Source of the DNA: Nectonema munidae
Taxonomy: Eukaryota > Nematomorpha > Nectonematoida > Nectonematidae
DNA: 64,000 bases
Direction of reading: 5' to 3'
Assembly: GCA_030549495.1 (NCBI GenBank)
Contig: JAUIRK010000570.1
Span: 1,146,001-1,210,000 of the forward strand
Positions 47,523-57,726 of the stretch are shown here, one piece after another. Within the stretch, counting starts at the first letter, position 1. Each line of letters begins with the position of its first letter. The position numbers and the translations under genes were made by a program. Under the pieces are notes generated by a model, which was given only the letters and a program-made list of their open reading frames with translations, searched no databases and was not told the origin of the DNA.

Positions 47523-47691
47523 AGGTTGGTTGGTTTGAGATATCAAAGCACTTTGAGCCGTAAGGCTATATGCTCGTATTATGCTAAAGATGGTTAATCA
47601 CAGTTTTTGTGAATTTATTTTTAGAGTTGGGAGCCTTGGGGATCGAACCCCTGACCTTCAACTGTTAAGCTGAGAGGTACACCCTAACAAC
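47523..47691 (-). mobile_element. tRNA-related SINE sharing its 3' end with the LINE at 52.6 kb
   Basis: Read on the minus strand from 47691. The tRNA-like head has a strong B box GGTTCGATCCC (47639-47649), and 5' GTTGTTA pairs partly with TCCCAAC. A linker follows, then a tail TTAACCATCTTTAGC...CGAGCATATAGCC...AAAGTGCTTTGATATCT ending in CCAA repeats. The tail lines up with the 3' end of the intact LINE on the same strand. The A box is weak, and the cloverleaf is not intact, so this is not a functional tRNA. A possible 7-bp duplication TTTTTAG lies on both sides. Confidence 0.72.
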
Positions 47692-48064
47692 GATTTTTTT
47701 AGTTCGTAGTTACCCTGATGAAATAAAAGCAAAGCTAGAACAATCTAAGTAAGCATTTGAATTTAAGTGTATTTTACAAAAAAGAAAAAGACAAAAAGAT
47801 TCACAATAATGTGATGTAATCAAACATGTCCTTAGAAAATATAAAAGACCCCTTAATAAAAAATAAAGATTTTAACCATTTTATAAAAAAATAAAATTTT
47901 ACAAATGTTACAACGCATTTCTGCGCACTTTTTAACCTCCTCATTATATAGATACTTTTTTGTCCATATAAGTTTATGATATCTTAGTTACCTATAATTC
48001 TTTGATTAAACAAAATTTTCTGAGATAGGTAGGAAGAAGAATGAATTTATTTGCATACTCTATC

Positions 48065-49080
48065 ATGGATTACCAAACCCACGGCCCGCGGCTTTTTGTC
48101 CGGACCTCAGTTAAATACTAAAACGTTGCTTCATTTTTCATCAAATAATATTATTTTTCAAATGTTGAGTAAACGCAACATTGAGTATTAGTAAATAAGA
48201 AACAGTGTTGCTGATGATTTGTTTATTTTTTATAGTATATGTAATTATCATTGTGTTATATTTATCATATATTATGCATAATATTTTTTGTTTGTAATTA
48301 TATATCAGTATTGCTTTTGTGATGTATTTAACTATATGGATAGATATATATTTTGAATATTATATACGAAAATGTTTTGAGAGAATGCATGCCATATACC
48401 AGTAGTGTTTTAGTGACGTTTATGCCATTTTTATAAGTATATAAATACGTGTTTTACACTGTGATTTTATTTAGTGTTTTTGAAAAGTAATATAATTTTT
48501 TATCTAATTACTTACAAGTTTTACACCAGCAAGCACTCTGTCTTGTGTGCTTAATCCAATCACAAGTGTCGTCTACTATATCAGAAGTTACGAGCACAAT
48601 AATCGAAGGTTTCATGCTTTTCTTAAAGAACACAATTCTGATTTTTATGATTTGTCTTACTACACAGCAGTAAGATGGCTCTCGTTTTCATAAACTTCGA
48701 AAAGAAATAATAAATTTTTTAACTGAAAAAAACAAATCTAATACATAATTTTCAGATTCTTTATGGTTATCAAAATTGTCATTTTTCGTTGACATCACAA
48801 ATCACATGAATGATTTAATTTTAAAATTGCACTAATAAAATAACCTCATCTATGATTTATACAAAATTATAACAGCATTTCAAAAAAATTGTCATTGTTT
48901 AAAACACAATTTGAAAAGATAAACTTCTTTCATTTTCAGAACTTTCAAGGGTTTTGCCCTGAAAATGAAGAAAACGTTGATCTCGAGTTTCATAAAAACA
49001 TTCTTTATAGTTTACATACAAATTTTTCACAGCAATTTGCTTCTATGAAAAATGGCTTCGAAAATTATTCTTACTAATGT
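48065..49080 (+). mobile_element. hAT fossil of the GTF2IRD2/ZBED group
   Basis: Near 48065 the sequence CATGGATTACCAAACCCACGG with CCCGCGG resembles a hAT left terminus. From 48600 the plus strand gives, in broken frames, DLSYYTAVRWLSF, KLRKEIINFLTEKNK, LWLSKLSFFVDITNHMNDLILKL and (48889-49077) a run with NFFHFQNFQGF. These match the central part of GTF2IRD2-like transposases (usual VRWLSRGKVL...LAFLVDITXHLNELN). Several stops and shifts; C-terminus missing. Confidence 0.6.
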
Positions 49081-49159
49081 ATACCCTTACATGTATAAAA
49101 AATACATTTTTGCAATTTATTCATGGCAAAATAATGTTAAATTGCAAAAAATTTAAATA

Positions 49160-49214
49160 GATTCCCCCCCCCCCCCCCACACCACCCTATAAGAAATTTC
49201 TGGATCCGCCACTG
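49160..49214. mobile_element. hAT (Tip100/Zaphod-like) right end with C-run
   Basis: Ends AAATTTCTGGATCCGCCACTG at 49194-49214, the reverse of CAGTGGCGGATCCAG, preceded by about 15 C. It is a different family from the fossil just upstream. Confidence 0.5.
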
Positions 49215-49491
49215 AACTTTATTGTTTCTACTTTATTTTTTTTATCTATATTTTTTGTTTTTACGCATTTATAAATAAACCTCATACCTGTCTATATTTT
49301 GTAGGCCTTTAGTGTGATCTCTATCAAAAAAATTATTTATTAGACCTGCGATTAACTTTGGTAACACCTTGATGTTCTATTGATAAACTTTTCTTTGATT
49401 TAATTTTCATGATAAATAAATATTTAATATCTGTGATTGATGCATAAAGAAAAAATTTAATTAACAATAAAGTGTTTTAAAAATATTTAAT

Positions 49492-49493
<2 letters not shown>

Positions 49494-49522
<29 letters not shown>

Positions 49523-51142
49523 AAGAAGAAGAAGAAGAAGAAGAAGAAGAAGAAGAAGAAGAAGAAGAAGAAGAAGAAGAAGAAGAAGAAGAAGAAGAAG
49601 AAGAAGAAGAAGAAGAAGAAGAAGAAGAAGAAGAAGAAGAAGAAGAAGAAGAAGAAGAAGAAGAAGAAGAAGAAGAAGAAGAAGAAGAAGAAGAAGAAGA
49701 AGAAGAAGAAGAAGAAGAAGAAGAAGAAGAAGAAGAAGAAGAAGAAGAAGAAGAAGAAGAAGAAGAAGAAGAAGAAGAAGAAGAAGAAGAAGAAGAAGAA
49801 GAAGAAGAAGAAGAAGAAGAAGAAGAAGAAGAAGAAGAAGAAGAAGAAGAAGAAGAAGAAGAAGAAGAAGAAGAAGAAGAAGAAGAAGAAGAAGAAGAAG
49901 AAGAAGAAGAAGAAGAAGAAGAAGAAGAAGAAGAAGAAGAAGAAGAAGAAGAAGAAGAAGAAGAAGAAGAAGAAGAAGAAGAAGAAGAAGAAGAAGAAGA
50001 AGAAGAAGAAGAAGAAGAAGAAGAAGAAGAAGAAGAAGAAGAAGAAGAAGAAGAAGAAGAAGAAGAAGAAGAAGAAGAAGAAGAAGAAGAAGAAGAAGAA
50101 GAAGAAGAAGAAGAAGAAGAAGAAGAAGAAGAAGAAGAAGAAGAAGAAGAAGAAGAAGAAGAAGAAGAAGAAGAAGAAGAAGAAGAAGAAGAAGAAGAAG
50201 AAGAAGAAGAAGAAGAAGAAGAAGAAGAAGAAGAAGAAGAAGAAGAAGAAGAAGAAGAAGAAGAAGAAGAAGAAGAAGAAGAAGAAGAAGAAGAAGAAGA
50301 AGAAGAAGAAGAAGAAGAAGAAGAAGAAGAAGAAGAAGAAGAAGAAGAAGAAGAAGAAGAAGAAGAAGAAGAAGAAGAAGAAGAAGAAGAAGAAGAAGAA
50401 GAAGAAGAAGAAGAAGAAGAAGAAGAAGAAGAAGAAGAAGAAGAAGAAGAAGAAGAAGAAGAAGAAGAAGAAGAAGAAGAAGAAGAAGAAGAAGAAGAAG
50501 AAGAAGAAGAAGAAGAAGAAGAAGAAGAAGAAGAAGAAGAAGAAGAAGAAGAAGAAGAAGAAGAAGAAGAAGAAGAAGAAGAAGAAGAAGAAGAAGAAGA
50601 AGAAGAAGAAGAAGAAGAAGAAGAAGAAGAAGAAGAAGAAGAAGAAGAAGAAGAAGAAGAAGAAGAAGAAGAAGAAGAAGAAGAAGAAGAAGAAGAAGAA
50701 GAAGAAGAAGAAGAAGAAGAAGAAGAAGAAGAAGAAGAAGAAGAAGAAGAAGAAGAAGAAGAAGAAGAAGAAGAAGAAGAAGAAGAAGAAGAAGAAGAAG
50801 AAGAAGAAGAAGAAGAAGAAGAAGAAGAAGAAGAAGAAGAAGAAGAAGAAGAAGAAGAAGAAGAAGAAGAAGAAGAAGAAGAAGAAGAAGAAGAAGAAGA
50901 AGAAGAAGAAGAAGAAGAAGAAGAAGAAGAAGAAGAAGAAGAAGAAGAAGAAGAAGAAGAAGAAGAAGAAGAAGAAGAAGAAGAAGAAGAAGAAGAAGAA
51001 GAAGAAGAAGAAGAAGAAGAAGAAGAAGAAGAAGAAGAAGAAGAAGAAGAAGAAGAAGAAGAAGAAGAAGAAGAAGAAGAAGAAGAAGAAGAAGAAGAAG
51101 AAGAAGAAGAAGAAGAAGAAGAAGAAGAAGAAGAAGAAGAAA
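49494..51142. repeat. Perfect (GAA)n microsatellite, about 549 units
   Basis: About 1.65 kb of GAA on the plus strand (TTC on minus) in which I find no interruption. Its open frames translate to poly-Phe or poly-Ser on the minus strand and are not genes. On the minus strand it starts inside a LINE reverse-transcriptase fragment (51146-51600), so the repeat has grown within, or been joined to, that fragment. Confidence 0.99.
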
Positions 51143-51145
51143 TCA

Positions 51146-51600
51146 TTGATGTATTGGATTGGAGTTATATATGCATTAAATTGTTTATAAATAAACTTTT
51201 CAAATATTTTTGACATTGTTGGTATTATGGAAATAGGTCTATAATTTTTAATTGAAAATTTATCATTTTTTTATGAATAGGTATAACTTTATGTACTTTT
51301 AAAACTTGAGGAAACTATGATAAAGCAAGGTTAATAGAATACGATAAAGGGACGCTTAAATAGTATTTTATGTTTCATTCATATTCCATATATATCTTCG
51401 GTATTATTATCTTTGAATTCAACAATAATTGCTAGTATTTCTTCATACGTGCTAAGATTGAGTTCAAAAAAACCAGGTGTATTTTTTTGAGAAGAAATAT
51501 ATCCTGAACTGGAATTATTTATTGTGTTTGTGAAACATTCAATGAACTTATTAGCTGCTGCAAAATCATCAAGTATATTCAACCCATCTTTTATACATAT
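51146..51600 (-). mobile_element. Jockey/CR1-like LINE fragment
   Basis: The minus-strand frame at 51582-51379 gives AAANKFIECFTNTI...LSTYEEILAIIVEFKDNNTEDIYGI, the region before the RT core (usual VTEEEVLKIIKSLK..KSxGxDGI). Further on, in another frame, NYRPISIIPTMSKIFEKFIY marks RT block 2. The sequence then runs into the TTC repeat at 51142. Everything downstream of that block is gone. Confidence 0.65.
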
Positions 51601-51935
51601 TTTAGTCTTATTCTTATTTTTAATAACTTCATTTATTATGTGAAGAAGTTTAATATTTATAAATTAAGCGTGTGATATAACAAAACTCTTTTTTCGGGCA
51701 AGAAAAAACAGTTTTTTTTATAGTACAGGGGATATCGTATGATTTTATCAATAAAATTTCGATGCAATTTTTGAAAGAGTTTTTACTTAAATTCGTTAAT
51801 TCTGCGGCGTATCTTTTCACCCAAATATATTTTTTATTTACAAATAAGAACTTGAAATTAAAAATAATATTTAATAAATGCTTAAAATAAAAAGATAAAC
51901 AGATATTTAAGTTTGAACGAGGGCTCGTAATAGAG

Positions 51936-52111
51936 TATTGTTATATATTTTTATGTCTCCCATTTTCTTGCCAGGCCACACATATTAGTAATTTTTTTTT
52001 AATTAAAATTGTTTATATTATAATAATTATTTCTAAATAATAATAGTTAGTTTGATGACTAATATGTGTGGACTGGCAAGAAAATGGGAGAAATAAAAAT
52101 ATATAACAATA
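51936..52111. repeat. Imperfect inverted repeat, 54-bp arms
   Basis: Left arm 51936-51989 and right arm 52058-52111 pair with two mismatches around a 68-nt AT-rich spacer; each arm contains CCCATTTTCTTGCCAG or its reverse. It could be a small MITE or a stem-loop. No target duplication seen. Confidence 0.8.
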
Positions 52112-52605
52112 TATTGTTTTCCAAGTATTTGAAATTTTTCACCTGTTTCAGCTTATTCCCCTGTCTATCTTCTAATTGCACTTAAATAACATCATTTTTG
52201 CTACATATGATCTCCGTCTTTTCAGCATTCATCTTCAGCCCATATTTCTCCAAACTCTCTTGTCAGTTTATAATTCTCTTGCCAATTTAAATCTGGTTTC
52301 ATTGTTTTCAAATAGATTGTCAAAATGTGTGAAAGTGTCGATCGATTTTGCGGTTAACCTATGAAATTTTCCCCAAGAATATTAATTAAAATTTAACCCA
52401 ATTATATTTTTTATACCAATTCGACCATGCTGATTCCATTTCTCAAATTTGCAGCTTACGTCTAAGAAAGTGTTTCCAAAATATTTATCCACATTTTAAA
52501 TAAAATATATTTTTTTAATTTCTCGTTTTATTTTTTGCGGTGAGGCTAAAATAAGCCTCAGAGTAAGCCAAGGATTTTTGTTAAAAAAGGAGCGCCATTT
52601 TTTTT

Positions 52606-52620
52606 ATCATAAAATGGTAG
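52606..52620. repeat. LINE target-site duplication, 3' side
   Basis: ATCATAAAATGGTAG, identical to 57727-57741, directly next to the (CTAC)n tail of the LINE. Confidence 0.88.
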
Positions 52621-52756
52621 GTAGGTAGGTAGGTAGGTAGATTTCAAAGCACTTTCCAGCGTGAGCTGATATGCTCGCGTAAGCTTGAGAGTTGGTTAAG
52701 GAAGATGCAGATGTTGGTAGAGATAGGTTGTCCTAAAAGTAGAAGAGAAAAGCAGA

Positions 52757-55700
52757 TTAGTTTGTTATAGGGTTATCGACGGTGGTGAGAGTTGTTTCAA
52801 TGGTGTCAATGAGGGTTGCTAGGGATTTTAGTAGTGTTGGATGTAACAGAAGATCTGAGAGTGTTGTTGGAGATCTGTTAAGTAAAGAAAGGCAGCGAAA
52901 TAGAAGATCTTGGCGATGATGAGAGAAGATTTGACATGTGAATATGAGGTGGTATGGCGTTTCAATTGTGTCGCATCCGAAACGACAGTATGGATTTTCG
53001 CTTACTTTAATTCGGAAAAGATATGCTTTGCATGGGCAATGGCCTGATAGCCAACGAATGGTTGAACGAGGTGGTGTAAATTTTTTGTTTTTGAAAGTTG
53101 TGTGAATTGTGCTGATGTGTGGTAAAGAGGAGATTAGTGCATTTTGAGATGAAGATATGGACATCTGCCATTCTTCTAGAGTGGATAAGTGAATGTGTGT
53201 TAGAAAGGTTTTGAGCGGTAGGGAGTTGAGAGGAATGTGGGAGGTTAGGTGTAAGTTTGAGGCTAAGTAGTCTACGAGGGAGTTTTCTGGTATGTTTTGA
53301 TGAGCAGGGCACCAACATAGGTGTATGTGGAAATGTTTTGTAAGATTGATTAGGGAGGAGGCGAGTTGAAAGGAGGGAAATGGGATGTTGTGTGATAGAG
53401 AGAGATCGTGGATTATGTTTTGTGCATCGGTATAGAAATGGATGGTAGTAAAGTGGGGAAGAAAGTGGTTAATGTTGTTAGTGATCATAGTGCAGGCGTG
53501 TAAAAGGCTAAAGATTTCGCATTCGAGGATTGAGAGTAGAGGATTTAATTGGGATCGATGGGTGTAAAAGGGGCTAGTGGAAGAGCCTTTGAAGAAGGCG
53601 TAAGCAAAGGAGGTACTTAGGGACTTCTTTGAGGCGTCTGTGAAGATGCGTAGGGAGGTTGGCGAAGAAGTAGAGCGAAGGTATGAAATTGATTGTTTTG
53701 CAAAAAATTTGTTTTTGCATATAGATGTTTTGAGAGGGTTTTGTGCAGATGGGTGGGTTAAAAGAGATGGGTGTATCGAGGGATGAACTAGGTAGTTAGC
53801 AATATTTGGAGCGTATTTTGCTAATAGATGTGAGTAGAAAGAATAGGATGGAGTATTGTGGTGGGGTGTGATCGGATGAAATGGGGGAATTAAGTTGTTG
53901 TATGTCAATATGAAGCGCTTAATAATAGTTTTTTTAAGTTGGAGTTGTAATGGTAGGGTGTTAGTTAGAATTTCTAGGCATTGTGTGGAAGTAGTACGAT
54001 ATGCGTTGGTGATGCAAAGTAGACAGAGACGGTGTATCTTGTTAAGAAAATGTATGGTTGTGGGGTGTTTTAAGGAGATGCCCCAGGAAAGAATTCCGTA
54101 TTGAATTACTGGTAGGATTAAGGATATGTATATGTATTTGGTGTGTTTGGGACGGAGGCCCCATTTATAAGAGATAGCGCTTTTAAGTGAAAAAAGGGTG
54201 ACTGAGAGTTTTTGGTATATTTTTTTAAAGTGTATTGAAAATTTTAGGTTGGACTGAAGGTTTAGTCCTAGATATTTGATAGTCTTTGATGCAGTTATAG
54301 AAGTAGAGGTATTTAAATGAAGGGGTAAATGTTCTATGCGTCTGCGTGTAAAGTGAATGAGGTTTGTTTTGCTGGAGTTAAAGAATATCTTATGTGTGTT
54401 TGCTCTTTCTTGTAGCCTTAGTAGAAATGAAGAGGATTTGGTGAGGTTTTCTTGTTGAGAGTTGCTGGTGAAGGTGAATAATATGTCGTCTGAAAAACAT
54501 TGGGAGAAATCAGTGTTGGTGTGGATTAGATCGAGAAGCGGGTCTATGAGAACTAGCCAGAGGATATCAGAAAGACATCCTCCTTGGGGAGTCGAGAGGG
54601 TTAGCTTATGGATGCAAAGGGAAGCGCGATGTCGGAAAATGAGACAGCGGTTTGAAAGGTATGAGCTTATAAATTTGATGATGTAAGGAGGAAATGATTT
54701 GTGTGCAAGGTTAGTGATGATGGCAGGATGCCAGGCTGAGTTGAAAGCGTTGTTTATGTCTAAGAAGATTGTAGAAGAAATTTTCTGAGTAGAAAGAGAA
54801 GAGTCAAGGTAGGTGGTTAGACGCGATAGTGCTGTTTCCGTATTTTTGTTGGGAAGGTATGCAAATTGTGTGTGATGAATGAGGTTACGGGTTAGGATGT
54901 AGTGGACTAGACGTTTGCGAATGATTTTTTCGAAAAGTTTGCCTAGTATGGGTAGTAGAGTGATTGGTCGCCAATTTTGAATGAGGCTTGAATCTTTATT
55001 GGGTTTAGGAATGAGTATGAGTTTGCCGATTTTCCAAACGTTGGGGAAATGTGAATGAGTAAGGCATGCATTGAAAATAAGGAGTAAATGTTTGTTTAGA
55101 ATGTGTATTGATTTTTTAATATGTTTGGGTGAGATATGGTCGTAGCTAGATGAGGCATTTGTTTTAAGAGCGTTTACTGCTATGTTTAATTCATTTAGTG
55201 TGATTGGAGGAAAAATAGGGTTTTGGATGGAGTGAATGATGTTTTTAGAGTGTTCTCGAATTGTGTGGTGAAAGGGGAGATCAGAAGAGGGAGAGTCGGG
55301 GGGGAAGATTGTCGATAGAAATGGTGGGTTGTAGTGTGTTGTATGATCGGATGAGCAGGGAAGTATTGTTTCGGGGAGAATAGAAGGTTTTTTCTTTTTG
55401 GTTAGCCTATTAATGATGTTCCATGGGTTGTTTGAGTGTTGGCTGGTGAATTTTACCCATGAGTTCTTTTTAGCTTGAAGTATTGCTTGTTTGTATTCTT
55501 TTTTAACAGTAGAATGGATTGAGATGATTAAGGGAGTAGGGGATTTTCGTAGGGTTTTGATAATTCGTTTTAGATTGTTTTTTATTGCATTCAACTCGGG
55601 TGTCCAGAAATAGGCATGTTTTCTTTTAGGAAATGGGTTGATAGGAGTGGAGGATAAGATGGAATGTGAGACATGATCATTGAGAGATAGTGCTGCTTTA

Positions 55701-56494
55701 TCGATGTAAGTGGGAGAGGAGAGGGATGTTAATGTAGGGAGTGAGTTGTTGAGAATGTTGAGATATGTAAGCCAGTGAGTGGTGTTCTTTTTTATAATGT
55801 TGTTAAAGTTTTTGATGGTTGTAGTGTTTATGTGAAGTTGAAATGTTATGAAGGCGTGATCTGAAGCTGATGGGATGTCTGAGATTGACCAATTGGATAT
55901 TAGATTGAGAGTATTTGAAGTGGTTATTGTGAGGTCAATGTGAGAAGTGTATTGTTCGTTGTTACAAGAGCGTTGGTATGTAGGGTTTTTAGATTTGTCA
56001 GCGAGATATAGGTTGTTCGAACATAAGAAATTGATGACTTGTTGTCCTCGTGGGTTTTCTTTGTGGTCCCAGATGTGTGATCGAGCGTTGCAATCAGTTG
56101 AGATGATTAAATGATATGTAGACGGGAGTGTGGATGTTGCAAGTGTTAGTGATTGGGAGAAATCAGAGGGGATGGCTATTGGGTGTGAGGGAGGAGAGTA
56201 AAGAGTTGCGAAAAGAAGAGGGTGAGGTTTGGTGTGAACAAGAACAAAGTAAAAATTGTTGGAAGAGAATCGTGGTAATGGTGTGTGGTGAACGGTTGAT
56301 TTTATGTAGATGCATGCTGAATAACAGGATAAAGGTGACGTGTGATATAGTAAATAATTTGGTATAATAGAAGAGAGGTTTGGATATGGTTCGTTAATAG
56401 ATATTGCATCAAAAAAGTTTGAAATTAGAATGTTATATAGGTTTGTCCAAGCGGCATTAGAGTGGTTGAGGTTAATGTGGAGAAAATTTAGCAT
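52757..56494 (-). CDS. LINE ORF2: endonuclease, reverse transcriptase, RNase H
   Basis: 1245 aa, uninterrupted. The APE-type endonuclease starts at the N-terminus (HINLNHSNAAW, as in R1-group elements; STDCNARSHIWD; SHIDLT; SDH at 211-213). Reverse transcriptase: NWRPITLLPILGKLFEKII, FLDINNAFNSAW, STPQGGCLSDILW and the catalytic FSDD at 667-670. RNase H near 950-1085: IFTDASK (Asp 953), LECEIFSLLHA, FYTDAQNII and CWCPAHQNIPENSLVDYLAS. C-terminal zinc motif PYCRFGC...PYHLIFTC. It nicks target DNA and copies the element RNA into it. RNase H places it with I, LOA or RNase-H-bearing R1 relatives; the exact clade needs a tree. Confidence 0.95.
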   Translation of the reverse strand: MLNFLHINLNHSNAAWTNLYNILISNFFDAISINEPYPNLSSIIPNYLLYHTSPLSCYSACIYIKSTVHHTPLPRFSSNNFYFVLVHTKPHPLLFATLYSPPSHPIAIPSDFSQSLTLATSTLPSTYHLIISTDCNARSHIWDHKENPRGQQVINFLCSNNLYLADKSKNPTYQRSCNNEQYTSHIDLTITTSNTLNLISNWSISDIPSASDHAFITFQLHINTTTIKNFNNIIKKNTTHWLTYLNILNNSLPTLTSLSSPTYIDKAALSLNDHVSHSILSSTPINPFPKRKHAYFWTPELNAIKNNLKRIIKTLRKSPTPLIISIHSTVKKEYKQAILQAKKNSWVKFTSQHSNNPWNIINRLTKKKKPSILPETILPCSSDHTTHYNPPFLSTIFPPDSPSSDLPFHHTIREHSKNIIHSIQNPIFPPITLNELNIAVNALKTNASSSYDHISPKHIKKSIHILNKHLLLIFNACLTHSHFPNVWKIGKLILIPKPNKDSSLIQNWRPITLLPILGKLFEKIIRKRLVHYILTRNLIHHTQFAYLPNKNTETALSRLTTYLDSSLSTQKISSTIFLDINNAFNSAWHPAIITNLAHKSFPPYIIKFISSYLSNRCLIFRHRASLCIHKLTLSTPQGGCLSDILWLVLIDPLLDLIHTNTDFSQCFSDDILFTFTSNSQQENLTKSSSFLLRLQERANTHKIFFNSSKTNLIHFTRRRIEHLPLHLNTSTSITASKTIKYLGLNLQSNLKFSIHFKKIYQKLSVTLFSLKSAISYKWGLRPKHTKYIYISLILPVIQYGILSWGISLKHPTTIHFLNKIHRLCLLCITNAYRTTSTQCLEILTNTLPLQLQLKKTIIKRFILTYNNLIPPFHPITPHHNTPSYSFYSHLLAKYAPNIANYLVHPSIHPSLLTHPSAQNPLKTSICKNKFFAKQSISYLRSTSSPTSLRIFTDASKKSLSTSFAYAFFKGSSTSPFYTHRSQLNPLLSILECEIFSLLHACTMITNNINHFLPHFTTIHFYTDAQNIIHDLSLSHNIPFPSFQLASSLINLTKHFHIHLCWCPAHQNIPENSLVDYLASNLHLTSHIPLNSLPLKTFLTHIHLSTLEEWQMSISSSQNALISSLPHISTIHTTFKNKKFTPPRSTIRWLSGHCPCKAYLFRIKVSENPYCRFGCDTIETPYHLIFTCQIFSHHRQDLLFRCLSLLNRSPTTLSDLLLHPTLLKSLATLIDTIETTLTTVDNPITN

Positions 56495-57564
56495 AGGAAT
56501 TTGCTTATTAGAAGGTTATGTTGATTTTGGATGTGTTGTGTGTGTTTAATTTGGAATTCGCAATGTTTGGATGTAGCGTTGTGGTGATTGTGACAATTAA
56601 AGCATGAGAGTTTTGTGGAATCATTTTTGAAGATGCATTCCGATATAGAGTGGCCTCGATTTCCGCAGTGATCGCAATTTGGTGATGCAGCTTTGCATTT
56701 GTTCGTTGAGTGATTGTGTTTTAGACAATTCTGGCATTGGCGATGTAATGGTTTTGCTAGGGTTAGAGTGAGAATGTGATGGTCAACAAAGAGTATAGGA
56801 GATTTAAGTAGATGTTTAAAAATGTTAGGGTTGCTAGGTTCTAATATAGCACTATAAGAGAAGGTTCCTGTGTTACCGGCTTGGCGTACTGTATTAAGGG
56901 TGCCAATATTTTTTAGGTTTAAGTTTTCGTTAGCGATGGTTTCGGAGAGAGAAGAAAGTGGTGTGGTTATAGGTATGCTTCTAAGTAGGAAGCGGGGTTT
57001 GAGGATAGGTAAATCTTCGGATTTAATGCCGTTATTGTGGAGAGTTTGATGTGCTAGTGCTTTTTCTTCAGGTTTAGAGAATTGGAAATATATAGTGCCA
57101 CTATTTGAAGACCGTGTATTAGAGATGGTAAGTTTGTTTTTATTGGTTTCTAAGTTTTTGACTATTTTTTGTCGGAAGGCAGCTTTCTCGGCTTTAGAGT
57201 CAGAGGGAGTAAGGGGGGCTATTTTTAGAGTAAGCTCACTATTTAGAGATGGCTTAGACTTAGGTGGAGAGGGTTTTTGTCTATCCTGAATGTTGTTGGA
57301 TAAGCTAGGTGTGGTTATGGATGAGACTTGTGCGTATGTAGGTAATGAGGGGCAAGGTAGAGTATGTGGGTGGTGAGTATGAGAGAGTTGTTCAATTTTG
57401 TTGGAGTGAGCAAGAGTTACTTCATATTTTAGATTATTAAGGAGGGTAAGGTCTTCTGCATTTAGAGAGGAATTTGCTATGAATTCATTGAAGAGATTTG
57501 CTATTAATTGGGTAGAGGTAAGGTTGGGGGATTCATCGTGACGTGCACGTTTTGGGTTAGACAT
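56488..57564 (-). CDS. LINE ORF1: nucleic-acid-binding protein with three CCHC knuckles
   Basis: 358 aa. The first half is Ser/Thr/Asn-rich and probably disordered. A central region (about 125-265) resembles the RRM-like part of R1/Jockey ORF1 proteins. Near the C-terminus lie three zinc knuckles: CQNCLKHNHSTNKC, CDHCGNRGHSISEC and CFNCHNHHNATSKHC. Such proteins coat LINE RNA and form the RNP for retrotransposition. The start at 57564 is the only in-frame Met near the 5' end of the element. Its stop overlaps the ORF2 start as ATGCTAA, suggesting reinitiation for ORF2. Confidence 0.9.
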   Translation of the reverse strand: MSNPKRARHDESPNLTSTQLIANLFNEFIANSSLNAEDLTLLNNLKYEVTLAHSNKIEQLSHTHHPHTLPCPSLPTYAQVSSITTPSLSNNIQDRQKPSPPKSKPSLNSELTLKIAPLTPSDSKAEKAAFRQKIVKNLETNKNKLTISNTRSSNSGTIYFQFSKPEEKALAHQTLHNNGIKSEDLPILKPRFLLRSIPITTPLSSLSETIANENLNLKNIGTLNTVRQAGNTGTFSYSAILEPSNPNIFKHLLKSPILFVDHHILTLTLAKPLHRQCQNCLKHNHSTNKCKAASPNCDHCGNRGHSISECIFKNDSTKLSCFNCHNHHNATSKHCEFQIKHTQHIQNQHNLLISKFLC

Positions 57565-57726
57565 GTGAAATGAGTGTGAGAGAGTGATATGGTATAAAGA
57601 TAAAAATTTTAACTCTAATTAGTAAAGGTATAATTAATAAGAGGTCCTGTTTGTAGATATTTCTCTAGGAGTAAATAATATTCGCCATTTTTAAAGATTG
57701 AGGGTGTTGTTGATTAGGATTATTTG

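Larger units (their letters stand above)
52621..57726 (-). mobile_element. Full-length LINE (R1/I-group) with two open frames
   Basis: 5106 bp. It is bounded by the 15-bp duplication ATCATAAAATGGTAG (52606-52620 and 57727-57741). On the minus strand: 5' UTR about 160 nt, ORF1 57564-56488, ORF2 56494-52757 overlapping ORF1 by 7 nt, 3' UTR about 115 nt with a small stem-loop, then five CTAC units. Both frames are open and the target duplication is exact, so this is a young, possibly mobile copy. The coding strand is strikingly poor in G and rich in C. Confidence 0.95.

Noticed and set aside
47622-47691. A functional tRNA gene
   Set aside because: The B box is good, but the A box is weak, the acceptor stem has two mispairs and the T-arm is displaced; a LINE-like tail follows, so it is a SINE.
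49477-51216. Open frames of about 550-580 codons of poly-Phe or poly-Ser on the minus strand
   Set aside because: They are pure translation of the GAA/TTC microsatellite and cannot be genes.
53895-57289. Several plus-strand frames and a minus-strand frame inside the LINE
   Set aside because: They are antisense or out-of-frame shadows of the intact LINE ORF1 and ORF2, created by its low G content on the coding strand.
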